58,375 nucleotides of DNA from the NCBI GenBank assembly GCA_022825925.1, contig JAJDVW010000074.1, positions 1-58,375 on the forward strand, in the 5' to 3' direction. Of this stretch, positions 1 to 8,222 are shown piece after piece. Position 1 is the first letter of the stretch. Every line of letters begins with the position of its first letter. The position numbers and the translations under genes were made by a program. The notes beneath the pieces were generated by a model. The model was not told the origin of the DNA and ran no database searches. It was given only the letters and a program-made list of their open reading frames with translations. The stretch comes from Pseudomonadales bacterium (lineage in GTDB: Bacteria > Pseudomonadota > Gammaproteobacteria > Pseudomonadales > Azotimanducaceae).

Positions 1-1
1 G

Positions 2-166
2 GACTTCCTGGACTGTTCGTACGGGTTCCGGCCCGGACGCAGCGCGCACCAGGCGCTGGAAGCGCTATGGCAGGGACTGATGTCGCTGGGCGGTGGCTGG
101 GTGATCGATCTGGACATCCGGAGCTTCTTCGACGAGGTGGATCGGGGCCACATGCGGGACTGTCTG
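2..166 (+). pseudogene. ltrA-like: Group II intron reverse transcriptase/maturase, internal fragment
   Basis: The frame beginning at base 2 reads YGFRPGRSAHQAL followed about 20 residues later by DLDIRSFFDEVD. These are the conserved RT blocks of group II intron-encoded maturases, and the second contains the first metal-binding aspartate region. The similarity stops at about MRDCL (near base 166). After that the frame runs into unrelated arginine/proline-rich sequence with no YxDD box, thumb, maturase or HNH domain. The left side is cut by the window edge, so only about 55 residues of a protein of roughly 400-500 residues are seen. It is a non-functional remnant and marks past mobile-element activity beside the restriction-like genes that follow. 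Confidence 0.85.
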
Positions 167-541
167 GGCGCTGGCCCCAGAAGGGGCTCGCCGCGGTGCT
201 GGCGAACCTGCGCCGGGAGCCTTGGCGGCACCCTTCGTGACGACTCCGCCGCGTTCACGACCAGCGCAATAGCAGCCGGCGTACCCGCCGAGGGCACGCA
301 TCGCCCCGGTCCCCGGGATGCCGCCCACGCGGCCCGCCGTAGCGCCTCCGAGCACGCCTTCAAGCCGCCACCCTCGCTCATGCCGCCACCCTCGCTCATG
401 CCGCCACGTTCATATAACGACCGCATCCATAACCGAAGGTAACAAAAGCCCCCGAACGACCTATGCGATGGTAGATCGGTGACGCATCCGGGCTAGTCGC
501 CGCGCCGCGCGGGGATTCCGGAAGCGCAGTCACCGTCCTGC
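167..541. other. Gap without a convincing gene after the intron remnant
   Basis: About 375 bases between the RT fragment and the nuclease gene. It holds a short tandem repeat (364-407) and a slightly AT-richer stretch around 410-470. No frame shows a recognisable domain, and no intron domain V-like hairpin could be identified by eye. Confidence 0.5.
364..407. repeat. 18-base tandem repeat, about 2.4 copies
   Basis: The unit gccgccaccctcgctcat is present exactly twice (364-381, 382-399), and a third copy is begun (400-407). It lies in the non-coding DNA after the reverse transcriptase fragment. Confidence 0.9.
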
Positions 542-1615
542 CTACGGTTGGCGCCAGTCCGTCGCGAGCAGACTGAGTGCTTCCGGAGCTCCTTGGCACT
601 CAAGCGCCGGATAGGACCGCACCAGTCGGGTCAGATTCATGTACGCGGTTGGAACCTCAGCGAATCCGCCATCGTCATCCGCAGCGTAGACGCCATAGCG
701 GATGCCGTCAGTTACCACCAGACGACGGCAATCGTCGCGCCCAGGTTCTTGGGCATAGCCCGCACCTTGAGACTTTGCGGACAGGCACGAAGACCCCAGC
801 GGTTTGACCTCAACGACTGCTGACAGGCTCTCATCCTCACGCGGCAGGTGGTCGAACAATGCGACATCGATCTTCCGCCACTCAACCGCCATCCGTTGCG
901 GTGTCCAACCCAACGCTCGCAGCAGCGGAACAACGAGGTACGTAACTGTTTCGGACTCGGATGGCCGTTTCGTTCGCTTGTACCATGACGCAATCTGTGA
1001 AAGCGCAAGCATGTTGTCAGTCAGGTCATTGATCGCGCCTGCGGCTGTGCCTTTGTCGAACAGGTATTCCGCTATCTCAGTGAGCGTGAGAGACGGAACG
1101 GGCTCGCCAGGTACGCACGAGGGCGGGAGTTCCGGTACGCCCCAGTCTTGTTCCTCCGTCTCCAACAGCCACTCGAACACGGCTCCTGACCTCGCCAGTT
1201 TCTGTACCGTGCCGCCCCACTTGAGCGCATGGACACCAAATTCCTTCGGCTTGCCGTTGTCCGGCTTCCATAGCCACCTCACCCGGCGCACTAGCTGGAT
1301 ATCCCATCCGTCGATGTCGCCGAAATCATCGAGCCACTCGACCGGGCCTTCAACCCGACCCACCCCGCATACGTACCTAGTACCCAATCTGAGAACAACC
1401 AAATCGCCTGTCTGAATGTCCTCGTGGTACTTCCGGATCAAGTCGATCTTCCGCGCCGTCTCGCCGTCGTCGCGAAGGCGGACCGCACAATCCGGCCACA
1501 CCCCGGCATAACCTGGACCAAAGAGAACGACGCCCCAACGCAGGCACAACTCCCAATACGACCGGTCAGTGTCGCCAGCCGCAATCTGCCAGACCTCCCT
1601 GTTTTCGACATTCAT
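542..1615 (-). CDS. Putative modification-dependent nuclease: PUA/EVE-like reader plus HsdR-N-like PD-(D/E)XK domain
   Basis: A 357-residue protein with two parts. Residues 1-150 resemble PUA-superfamily modified-base readers: a WQIAAGD start, aromatic residues, then GDLVVLRLGTRYVCGVGRV at about 70-88 and GWDIQLVRRVRW at 103-114. Residues about 170-357 resemble the N-terminal nuclease domain of type I restriction R subunits. SETVTYLVVPLLRALGW is followed by D250 (KIDVALFD), E269 and K271 (VVEVKP), and a Q/Y segment (SQGAGYAQ, 282-289), giving a plausible E...D...ExK catalytic set. There is no helicase domain. Such reader-nuclease pairs in one chain normally cut modified foreign DNA. The start lies inside the 3' end of the next nuclease gene, so the two are probably co-transcribed. 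Domain assignment is from motifs only; the exact reader subfamily is not certain. Confidence 0.7.
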   Translation of the reverse strand: MNVENREVWQIAAGDTDRSYWELCLRWGVVLFGPGYAGVWPDCAVRLRDDGETARKIDLIRKYHEDIQTGDLVVLRLGTRYVCGVGRVEGPVEWLDDFGDIDGWDIQLVRRVRWLWKPDNGKPKEFGVHALKWGGTVQKLARSGAVFEWLLETEEQDWGVPELPPSCVPGEPVPSLTLTEIAEYLFDKGTAAGAINDLTDNMLALSQIASWYKRTKRPSESETVTYLVVPLLRALGWTPQRMAVEWRKIDVALFDHLPREDESLSAVVEVKPLGSSCLSAKSQGAGYAQEPGRDDCRRLVVTDGIRYGVYAADDDGGFAEVPTAYMNLTRLVRSYPALECQGAPEALSLLATDWRQP

Positions 1616-2656
1616 TCAATAGCCCTCGTCCTTCCCGGACTGCCCTGAGCGCGTCTCGTTCGCCGGGCACTCGCGCCATTTCGCCGTACCGACGTTTCAG
1701 GTAGTCGCGTGTCTGCGGCTTCGGTGCGTTCGCGCACACCAACGGAAGCAGATCTTCGGTTGCCACCCCTTGAACCGGCCCGGGCGCGTAAGTGCGGCCC
1801 AGATGGCGTGGATGTCCGAACCAAACGAATCCAAAGCCTCCGACGTGACCCTCTGCATCAGTTCCCCGTTTGCGCGAGGAGCGACATGAAGGAGTGTGAC
1901 CACGTCAGCGTTCATCTCCCCGGCTCTCTCCATCGCCGTACAGAGCAGTTGCTGCCGCATCAATTGGTCGAAGGGATCGAAGAACAGCAACTCGAAGGGG
2001 ACATCACCTGCGATCTGGCAGTCCGGTTTCTCCAGGTGTTCGCGATAGATGCAGTCGAGGCGATCCGTCTTCGACCGGCTACGGCTATGTCGCAGGTCCA
2101 CCCCCTTCGCGTAGTACTCGGTGTACTTCCACTCGCCGGCCACAACCTGTATTCGGCCGTCCGAACGGCGAAACCTCATGCAGAAATCCAGACTGGTGAA
2201 GTTCGCGCCCCGAGTGCGACCGTCGTCCGTCGCCACCTTGCCGCGCAACCGCTCTCCGAGGTAGTTCTGCTTGCCGATCCACTCGAAGGCGACGTACGGG
2301 GCGGTGCCGTCCCGCATAGCGCAATCGGCGTCGATCTCGAGCATCTCCGTCACGTCGTATCCGAGACCTCGAAGAACGGCGCCAAGTTGATCCGCAGCCT
2401 GTACGAACGGGAACCAGAAATTGACGCAACAACTCTGCGAGCAGCACAGGTGGTTGCTCGGACCGTTTCCCTTCCCGTCATGCCACCCGATCGCTCGATC
2501 CTCGAAGTAAGCCAGTGCCGCCTCGCGGATCCCAGCTTCCGGATTTTCCTTGCTGAAATCCTCGTGCAGACAGAAGTCCCGGCGCGCCTTGCGGTACATC
2601 CCACTCCGACACGCCCGTTCGCTGAACAGCGTGGGCTTGAGCGGCACCAGCCGCAT
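1566..2656 (-). pseudogene. PGN_0703-like PD-(D/E)XK restriction endonuclease, frameshifted near its 3' end
   Basis: Starts at ATG 2656 behind GAGAGGGCGAGAAG, a fair ribosome site. The main frame encodes about 297 recognisable residues, with D157 (TSLDFCMRF), E175 and K177 (VVAGEWKYTEYY) forming a PD-(D/E)XK site. A cysteine-rich SNHLCCSQSCCVNF segment at 67-80 is typical of the PGN_0703 family of putative restriction enzymes. At about 1768 the annotated frame turns into basic noise and stops at 1697. Adding one G to the GGGG run there instead continues into VATEDLLPLVCANAPKPQ and DYLKRRYGEMA in the neighbouring frame, which stops at 1566 inside the downstream nuclease gene. The core is intact, so a sequencing error is as likely as real inactivation. 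It probably forms a two-gene unit with the 542-1615 gene. Confidence 0.7.
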
Positions 2657-3578
2657 CTTCTCGCCCTCTCTGAAGGTCACAATCTCGTTCTCCGTTGCTT
2701 CAGCCGACAATCCTGACAGCGACCTCGCTTGTGGTCCACATCGGCTGCACGGGATGCGTTTAGGCGTTCCGCACCAGCCTTGCGATCCCGTCCGGCACGA
2801 CACGCGTAACGTGCCCGAGATGCGCATCTGAACTGCTTCCCGCGCTGTGGCACCCCCCGCGTGACGGGTTTCCGCGGCTGACGCGAGCGACAAACCTGCG
2901 ACGCGGGACGCCAGAGGGTCAACGAAGGCCGTCCCGTCTCCTGACGAGGACGCCGGTTCTCGACGACCGCGCCTCGCACGCGCCGCACTCCCACCGGGTC
3001 CCCCGGACTGCCGTCCCGGTCGCGGGCGTCCGCTTGTCTGCGCCATCCCCGCGACCGGTCGTCCCGAGACGCCACAGCTTCGCATCTTCCATAGCCGGCT
3101 GCGCGACGGATCGCGGTTGCGCGGTCCGGCCAGTCCGCACTTCGCAAGAATGCGGCGCTTGTCCACAGCATTTCCACGGAGATCTCCACCGGAATCGCGC
3201 CCCACAGTCGCCTCGTTTTCGGAAACGCGGACCAGGGTATCGAACCAGGCCACTGTGGCGAGCGTGACAGCCACGCCAGATCGCCCTCCAGCGCCACCGG
3301 GTCGGCTCCTGCGAGTCCGTCGCCATCAACGATGCTCAATGCCTCGACGACAACAGCCGCCTCCTCGGCGCGTTCCCTGTCCGCCGGGCCATTGATAGCC
3401 CGAAGCGCCCTTCTGGCCGTCGTCAATCTCTCTGACGCCGCCGACGCGACCGCAGCGCCGGCGGAGGAGGCGCGTCCGCGTCTGGACAGGGCGAGGGCAG
3501 CGGCCTTCCCCGCGTGCTTCGCTCGTGGCGCCGCACGACGAATTCGTACAGGACCGATCACCCCCACATGAGGACAGG
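2657..3578. other. About 0.9 kb upstream of the nuclease pair with no recognisable gene
   Basis: Minus-strand frames are open across this DNA: one of 302 codons spans 2677-3585, and another joins the nuclease frame upstream of 2656. Their translations are Arg/Ala-rich, mutually overlapping and match nothing I recognise. Open frames of this size arise easily at this GC content. It could hold a decayed third gene of the nuclease cassette (one stretch reads IPWSAFPKTRRLWGAIPVEI), but I see no motif to support a call. Confidence 0.35.
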
Positions 3579-4556
3579 TCACCATCTGTTGCCTGATCTC
3601 TCCCGCTTGGACGAGGACGCCGCCGCTTCCATCGGAATGCGACGCAGAACGGTGCCAGCGGCGTAGGTCTGCTCATCCAGAGGTCGCGCCCTGGAGAGCT
3701 TGGCAGTCGTGGACACGATCTCGACCTGACCGATCAGCTGCTCCTCGCTCCCCAGAACCTCGCCAGTGTCCGGATCGACGAACGACTCGCCGACCGAGTA
3801 TGCGGCGAGCACGTCGCCCACGCCGAAGAACACGTCGCCGTAGTTGAGCACGAGCACGCCATCCCCCTGAACGCCGATGATCTTCACCGGGATGCGGTTC
3901 GTGACGATCGCTTCCGCAATGCGCGTGGCGACTACGCGCTGCACGTCCGCGAACGGATCGGCGCTGCCCGACGACTGCTGCACACCGCCGACAGAGAAGG
4001 CCGAGCCCGTCTCGACGGTCCCGGAAACCTCATCCGCCACGACGATGCGGCCGCTCGAGACGTCCGTGACCTTGAGGTCCACGCCCATGGAGACCGAAAC
4101 CTTGCTGGTGCTCAGGCCGCCCCCTGCCACCTGACGCCCGCGGCGTCCCAGCAGCGAACCGACACCGGAGGAAGTCGAGATCGAGGTCTTGTCCTCGGTG
4201 GCCCCGAAACGAGTGACGCTGCCGATCACGAGGTAGTCGACGCCGGACAGCCCCCCAAGGCCGCCGCCCGCAGTGGTCAGCCCCGTGGCGGCCAAGCCCT
4301 GCTCCTCGAGGATCTGGGTGAGCTGGCCGCGTTCCATCACGTCCATCTTGCCCGCCTTGATGATGGAGGTCTCCAGCATGCGCCGGAAGCCTTCGGCCAA
4401 GTCCTGGTTGCAGTCGTAGTGGGAGCGATCCCATCCTTCGCAAGAAATGTTCTGCGCCGACACGTCGATGCCGCCGATGGCGACGACAGGCTTATTGGCC
4501 GCCGTGGCCGCCGCCGAGAGTGTCAGCGAAAGAGCAATGAGCAGTGTGCGTAGCAT
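3579..4556 (-). CDS. CsgG/HfaB-family secreted protein
   Basis: 325 residues beginning with a signal peptide (MLRTLLIALSLTLSAAATAA). The body has the CsgG-family layout: KPVVAIGGIDV, a helix with LAEGFRRMLETSIIKAGKM and DVMERGQLTQILEEQGLAATG, then VDYLVIGSVTRFG and a beta-rich second half. CsgG proteins form outer-membrane export channels or related periplasmic assemblies. Two points differ from curli CsgG. The signal peptide has no lipobox cysteine, and no csgA, csgB, csgE or csgF neighbour is present. It is therefore more likely one of the stand-alone CsgG-domain proteins of unknown role than a curli secretion pore. It stands alone, with no gene on its strand closely up- or downstream. Confidence 0.82.
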   Translation of the reverse strand: MLRTLLIALSLTLSAAATAANKPVVAIGGIDVSAQNISCEGWDRSHYDCNQDLAEGFRRMLETSIIKAGKMDVMERGQLTQILEEQGLAATGLTTAGGGLGGLSGVDYLVIGSVTRFGATEDKTSISTSSGVGSLLGRRGRQVAGGGLSTSKVSVSMGVDLKVTDVSSGRIVVADEVSGTVETGSAFSVGGVQQSSGSADPFADVQRVVATRIAEAIVTNRIPVKIIGVQGDGVLVLNYGDVFFGVGDVLAAYSVGESFVDPDTGEVLGSEEQLIGQVEIVSTTAKLSRARPLDEQTYAAGTVLRRIPMEAAASSSKRERSGNRW

Positions 4557-5150
4557 AGTAGTGCGCCTTATATCTGCTGAAGGAAACCGGCTGGCGCCGG
4601 GCCTTTGCAGACACCTGCGTTGAGCACGCGAAGTGAACCCCGCTTATTCGCCCCAGGCTTGGGGAGCTACCCCGCGCCGATACGTGGCTGTTGTATTCGG
4701 CGGGCAACCCGGCAAACGGGATGCCCAACACAGATGTCTGCGCGATCTAAAGTACCATAGCCGCCTATCGCGAGCAGGGAACCCGAACCCGGTTCGCGCT
4801 CCCGATCGCCAGACGCGCATGCGCCAGACGGTCGCAAAACGCGCCGACAGGGTGCGCGTGGTCCCACCGCTGAACCAGTAACCGCGCTCGTACGCGTTCT
4901 GGACAAGAGAAGAAAAACGTTTTAAATCAGCATGTTGATGGAATTGTGGCACTGAGGTACTGTTCGCGCGGTGTTCCTTTGGCCCAGTGGAACGTCTGGC
5001 CCGCCATGCGGCGGTGTCCCGTGTTGGTCAGCCGGGATCTGCTGCGAATCAAGGCGTCTCGTTGGGTTACCCTGCGATGTGCCCGATCGTTCTCCCGTTG
5101 CAGCCGGGGATGCTGTTGGCCGCCGCTGGCGGCTGCGTCTCGTTGTTTGA
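4557..5150. other. Intergenic region between the CsgG gene and the DUF4268 remnant
   Basis: About 590 bases with only short, unconvincing open frames on both strands. It includes the upstream region of the CsgG gene and presumably its promoter, although I cannot point to clear -35/-10 boxes. The right end, up to the TGA at 5148-5150, probably holds the degraded N-terminus of the DUF4268 gene that follows. Confidence 0.4.
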
Positions 5151-6009
5151 AATGGCGGCGGAACCCTCCTTGGGGAGACTCTCGGCCTGACGCTTGAGGT
5201 CCAGGCGGTGGAGAAGGCGCTCGGCTCGTTCCGAGCCGACATCGTCTGCCGGGAGGAAGCTGGATCGTACGTCCTGATTGAGAACCAGCTTGAGCGAACG
5301 AACCACGATCACCTCGGCAAGCTGCTGACCTACGCGGCGAGCCTTGAGGCCGTGACGGTTGTCTGGCTCGCTGCGACATTCAGGGAAGAACACCGAGCGG
5401 TGCTGGACTGGCTAAACCGGATCACGCCTAAGGAATATCGGTTTTTCGGCGTGGAGATCGAGGTGTGGCGGATCAGAGACTCCCCCGAAGCGCCCAAGTT
5501 CAACGTCGTGGCAATGCCGAACGACTGGTCCAAGTCCGTCGCGGCGACGGTCAGCGACGCAAGGCTGTCCGGGGGCAGGCTCAGGCAACTCGAGTACTGG
5601 TCCGCGTTCCAGGCGGTTCTCGATGCTCAGGACGGGCAGGTCGGCGGCAACCGGAAGCCTCAACCGGTGGGCTGGATGGAGTATCCCATCGGCCGCACCG
5701 GCTTCGCTCTCGCTGCGGTAAACGAACACGCGGGACAAGTGGGTTCGCGTGGATCTCTACATCCGGGGTGCGAATGCGGCGGAGCGTCTGCAAGGGCTTG
5801 AGCGTCAAAGAGATCAGGTGGAGCGCGACCTCGGCTACCAGCTTGAGTGGGGCGATCAGTCTCCCACTGCCCGCGACCGCCGTATCGGGTGCTACCTTCG
5901 GGATGCGGATCCAGAGGATGAGTCGGATTGGTCGCGGCAGCACGAATGGCTGGCAACGCGGCTGAACGAGTTCCACGGCGTGTTCGTGGAGCGGGTCCGA
6001 TCACTCTGA
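5151..6009 (+). pseudogene. DUF4268-type PD-(D/E)XK nuclease-like protein, truncated and frameshifted
   Basis: After an in-frame TGA at 5148-5150 the frame reads TLLGETLGLTLEVQAVEKAL and then FRADIVC, VLIENQLERTNHDHLGKLLT, VVWLAATF and WLNRITP. This is the N-terminal nuclease-like domain of DUF4268 proteins, with D of FRADI and E-N-Q of IENQLE as catalytic-type residues. The expected first 25-30 residues are missing. Near 5720-5725 the frame breaks: the match continues one base over as TRDKWVRVDLYIRGANAAER and ends with LNEFHGVFVERVRSL at 6009, the usual C-terminus of the DUF4268 domain. A gene with both a lost start and an indel is best called a pseudogene. These proteins are common accessory genes in defence islands, which fits the two nuclease genes to the left. 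Confidence 0.78.
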
Positions 6010-6343
6010 CCAAGCAGTGTGCCTTTCAGACATGCGATGCCCGGCAAAAGATTAAAGGACTTTTGGCATCGTCCTGAAACCCTTCGAATCCGCACTCCTG
6101 CGGTGGGCTCGTCCCGATCGAATTCAGGTACGTGCGAGACCAGGCTCGTCCCGTCTCGAATTCACGCACGTACGAAACCGGGCTCGTCCCGTCCCTTCGC
6201 ATGCGTGCATGACGTCAAGACGGGCGGCCACGAGGGCCGCTCCTACAGCCGCTCTTGCATGGAAGTACGCCCTCGGCGACGGGGGAGAAGCCTACACTTC
6301 CTCGCGCGTCAGCGGTCGGGGAAGCTCCCCCGGCTGAAGGCTC
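6010..6343. other. Repeat-rich intergenic region
   Basis: Contains no gene. It holds the 38-base imperfect tandem repeat at 6106-6212 and most of the first copy of the 92-base dispersed repeat at 6254-6345. Confidence 0.7.
6106..6212. repeat. Imperfect tandem repeat, 37-38 base period, nearly three units
   Basis: ggctcgtcccg recurs at 6106, 6143 and 6181. The first two units also share the following cgaattca and cgtac/cgtacg segments, and the third keeps only the start and then diverges. The units are not identical enough, nor followed by distinct spacers, to suggest a CRISPR. It lies between the DUF4268 remnant and repeat copy A1. Confidence 0.75.
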
Positions 6344-6345
6344 CT
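6254..6345 (+). repeat. Dispersed double-hairpin repeat A, copy 1
   Basis: A 92-base element from cttgcatggaagtacgc to cggctgaaggctcct. It carries two inverted repeats: GGAAGT...ACTTCC in the left half, and CAGC...GGGGAAGCTCCCC...GCTG in the right half. The right end reaches into the stop codon of the NTF2-like gene (6344-6346). Copies 2 (23684-23775, same orientation) and 3 (53218-53310, opposite orientation) share the same ends and layout. No associated transposase is visible in the window. Confidence 0.9.
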
Positions 6346-6871
6346 ACGGCGACTCCGCGTCCGAGGCCCCGTAGCCGAGTTGGCGCTCGAGCGTCTCGTA
6401 GTCCACGTAGTCGAGATGGTGCACGACCTTGCCGCCGGCCACGGTCAGGATGGTGACTCCGGGCGTGTCGAAGCTGCGTGGGCCGCCCTCCGTGCCCATC
6501 GCCTCGCCGTCGAGACGACCCCGGTAGCGGACGACCAGCGTCACGTGGCGCCCGGAGGCGAAACCGTCTTCGACGACGGCTTGGGCGTCGGGGTCCGTGC
6601 GGTTGGCCTGCAGGTAGTCGAGGAAGGTCTCGAGATCTTCGGCATCGGTGATGACCATCTCGTGGCCTTCGGCGGTCGGATCGGAAAACCGGAACCCCGG
6701 CCCGGTCAACGCGCGCACGCGATCCCATTGGCCGGCGTGCAGCGCTTCGAAATAGCCGCGGCCGACCTCGAGACTGCCGCGCTGCGGCTCGCTCGCCTCG
6801 GCGCTCATGGCGGCTAGGCAGCAGGTGTGCAAGAGGGCGAGTACGAGAGTCCGTCGGACAGGAAGGCGCAT
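6344..6871 (-). CDS. Secreted NTF2-like (SnoaL/DUF4440-type) protein
   Basis: 175 residues. The start at ATG 6871 gives a signal peptide (MRLPVRRTLVLALLHTCCLA, cleavage probably near AMSAEA). The mature part is a single NTF2-like domain: GRGYFEALHAGQWDRVRAL, FRFSDPTAEGHE, and the closing TILTVAGGKVVHHLDYVDYE strand pair. This fold is used by small cyclases, isomerases and ketosteroid-type enzymes, and also by non-catalytic ligand-binding proteins; the substrate cannot be read from sequence. The gene is followed immediately by repeat A copy 1, which overlaps its stop codon. It lies on the same strand as the MFS gene upstream, with a gap of about 50 bases, so they may be co-transcribed. Confidence 0.8.
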   Translation of the reverse strand: MRLPVRRTLVLALLHTCCLAAMSAEASEPQRGSLEVGRGYFEALHAGQWDRVRALTGPGFRFSDPTAEGHEMVITDAEDLETFLDYLQANRTDPDAQAVVEDGFASGRHVTLVVRYRGRLDGEAMGTEGGPRSFDTPGVTILTVAGGKVVHHLDYVDYETLERQLGYGASDAESP

Positions 6872-6921
6872 CGATTGGTACGCGGCAGCCAGAGCAGGAT
6901 GGCGAAGAGCGTAGCACGGGG

Positions 6922-8136
6922 TCAGGCCCGCCGATGCGTCTCCGCCGCGAGGGCCCCGAACAGGACCGTGATGCCGACCAGCGCGACCGCCGAGACCCAG
7001 AGGGGCGCGTCGAGTCCGTACAGGTCGCCGAGCCAGCCGAGCAGGATGGGACCGATGACGTAACCGGTGTCGCTCACCATGCGATAGGAACTCATGGCGG
7101 CGGCGTTCGCGCCCGGGGGCGCCGAGTCGGCCGCGTAGGCCGCCGGCGCCGCGCCGCTCGCGGCCACCGCCCCGCCCCAGATCATGGCGGCCGCCAGGAA
7201 CCAGGCGTAGTCCGGCGCGAGACTGAACGAGAGCATCGAGACGCCCGTGAACACGGTGGCCGGGACGATGACGGACTTGCGCCCGTAGCGGTCCGCGAGC
7301 GCGCCGGACGGATATGTCAGGACGAGCCCCACGATGCTGCCGAGCGCGAAGCCGAGGCCGATCTGGGTCGCCGACAGGGAGAGCCGTTCCTGGGCGAGGA
7401 TGGGGACGATGCTGAAGAGCGCCCCCGTCCGCGCCACCGCGTTCACCAGGCTGATGAGGCACACGAGGAGGAAGCCGGTGTTGGCCGCGAGCGTCCGGAG
7501 CTGGCCGCGCAGGCTGGCGAGGGCGGCGCGTCCGGCGCCGTGGACCGCGCCGAGTCCCCGCGTCTCCGCCACGCCGAACCAGGCGACGGCCGTCACGACC
7601 GCGCTCGCGACGCCGTACAGGAGGAACGGCGCGTCCAGCCCGAACCGCTCCGCCAGGTAGCCGCCGGGGAAGGGCCCGATGCCGACCGCGAACAGGAAGA
7701 CGCCCTGGTAGATGGCCATGACGCGTCCGCGGGTCGCGGTCCGCGTGATGTCCGCGAGCACGATCATCCCGGCGGTCATCACGATCCCCGCGCCGGCCCC
7801 GGCAACGAACCGGGCGAGCACCAGCTCCGTATAACTGCCCGCCACGGCGCACCACAGGTTCCCGAGCGTCGACACGCCGCCGCCGACGGCGAGCGCGCTC
7901 CGGCGTCCGAACCGGTCGGCGACCCGGCCCGTCGGGACGCTGCACAGCACGCGCGCCAGCCCGTAGATCGCGACCGTGGCGCCGATGGCGGCCTGGGAGA
8001 CGTCGAAGGACTGCGCGTAGAGCGGCAGCACCGGGATCACCGCGCCGAAGCCGAGCTGGTTGATGGCGATGAGCACGCACATCCAGACGAGGACGCGTCG
8101 CGCGTCGCGCTCGGGGCGCTCGGAGCGTTCGATCAT
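6922..8136 (-). CDS. MFS transporter, probable drug/multidrug efflux type
   Basis: 404 residues with about 12 hydrophobic segments. The MFS loop 2-3 signature is VADRFGRRSAL (in GRVADRFGRR), and the repeated one in the second half is ALADRYGRKSVIV. The second half also has a proline/glycine-rich helix (GPILLGWLGDLYGLDAP). The charged N-terminus (MIERSERPERDARR) is cytoplasmic. The layout is that of proton-driven efflux carriers of the DHA1 type; the substrate is unknown. It is divergent from the esterase gene at 8223, with 86 bases between the two starts where both promoters must lie. Confidence 0.85.
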   Translation of the reverse strand: MIERSERPERDARRVLVWMCVLIAINQLGFGAVIPVLPLYAQSFDVSQAAIGATVAIYGLARVLCSVPTGRVADRFGRRSALAVGGGVSTLGNLWCAVAGSYTELVLARFVAGAGAGIVMTAGMIVLADITRTATRGRVMAIYQGVFLFAVGIGPFPGGYLAERFGLDAPFLLYGVASAVVTAVAWFGVAETRGLGAVHGAGRAALASLRGQLRTLAANTGFLLVCLISLVNAVARTGALFSIVPILAQERLSLSATQIGLGFALGSIVGLVLTYPSGALADRYGRKSVIVPATVFTGVSMLSFSLAPDYAWFLAAAMIWGGAVAASGAAPAAYAADSAPPGANAAAMSSYRMVSDTGYVIGPILLGWLGDLYGLDAPLWVSAVALVGITVLFGALAAETHRRA

Positions 8137-8222
8137 GCGCGTCGGTCCCTGCGAGCGCGTTTGACATCGGCCGGCCCCGCACGCAACGTGACCGGTTCCT
8201 GGTAGCGCGACCGGAGAGCCCG

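Noticed and set aside
542..1615. Type I restriction R subunit
   Set aside because: Only the N-terminal nuclease-like domain is matched. There is no helicase motif, the length is a third of HsdR, and no HsdM or HsdS is nearby.
2677..3585. A 302-codon minus-strand gene upstream of the nuclease
   Set aside because: Composition is Arg/Ala-rich, other frames are equally open, no motif or ribosome site is convincing, and the frame overlaps the nuclease start region.
6106..6212. Possible small CRISPR array
   Set aside because: The units differ from one another, there are fewer than three full units, no distinct equal-length spacers and no cas genes.
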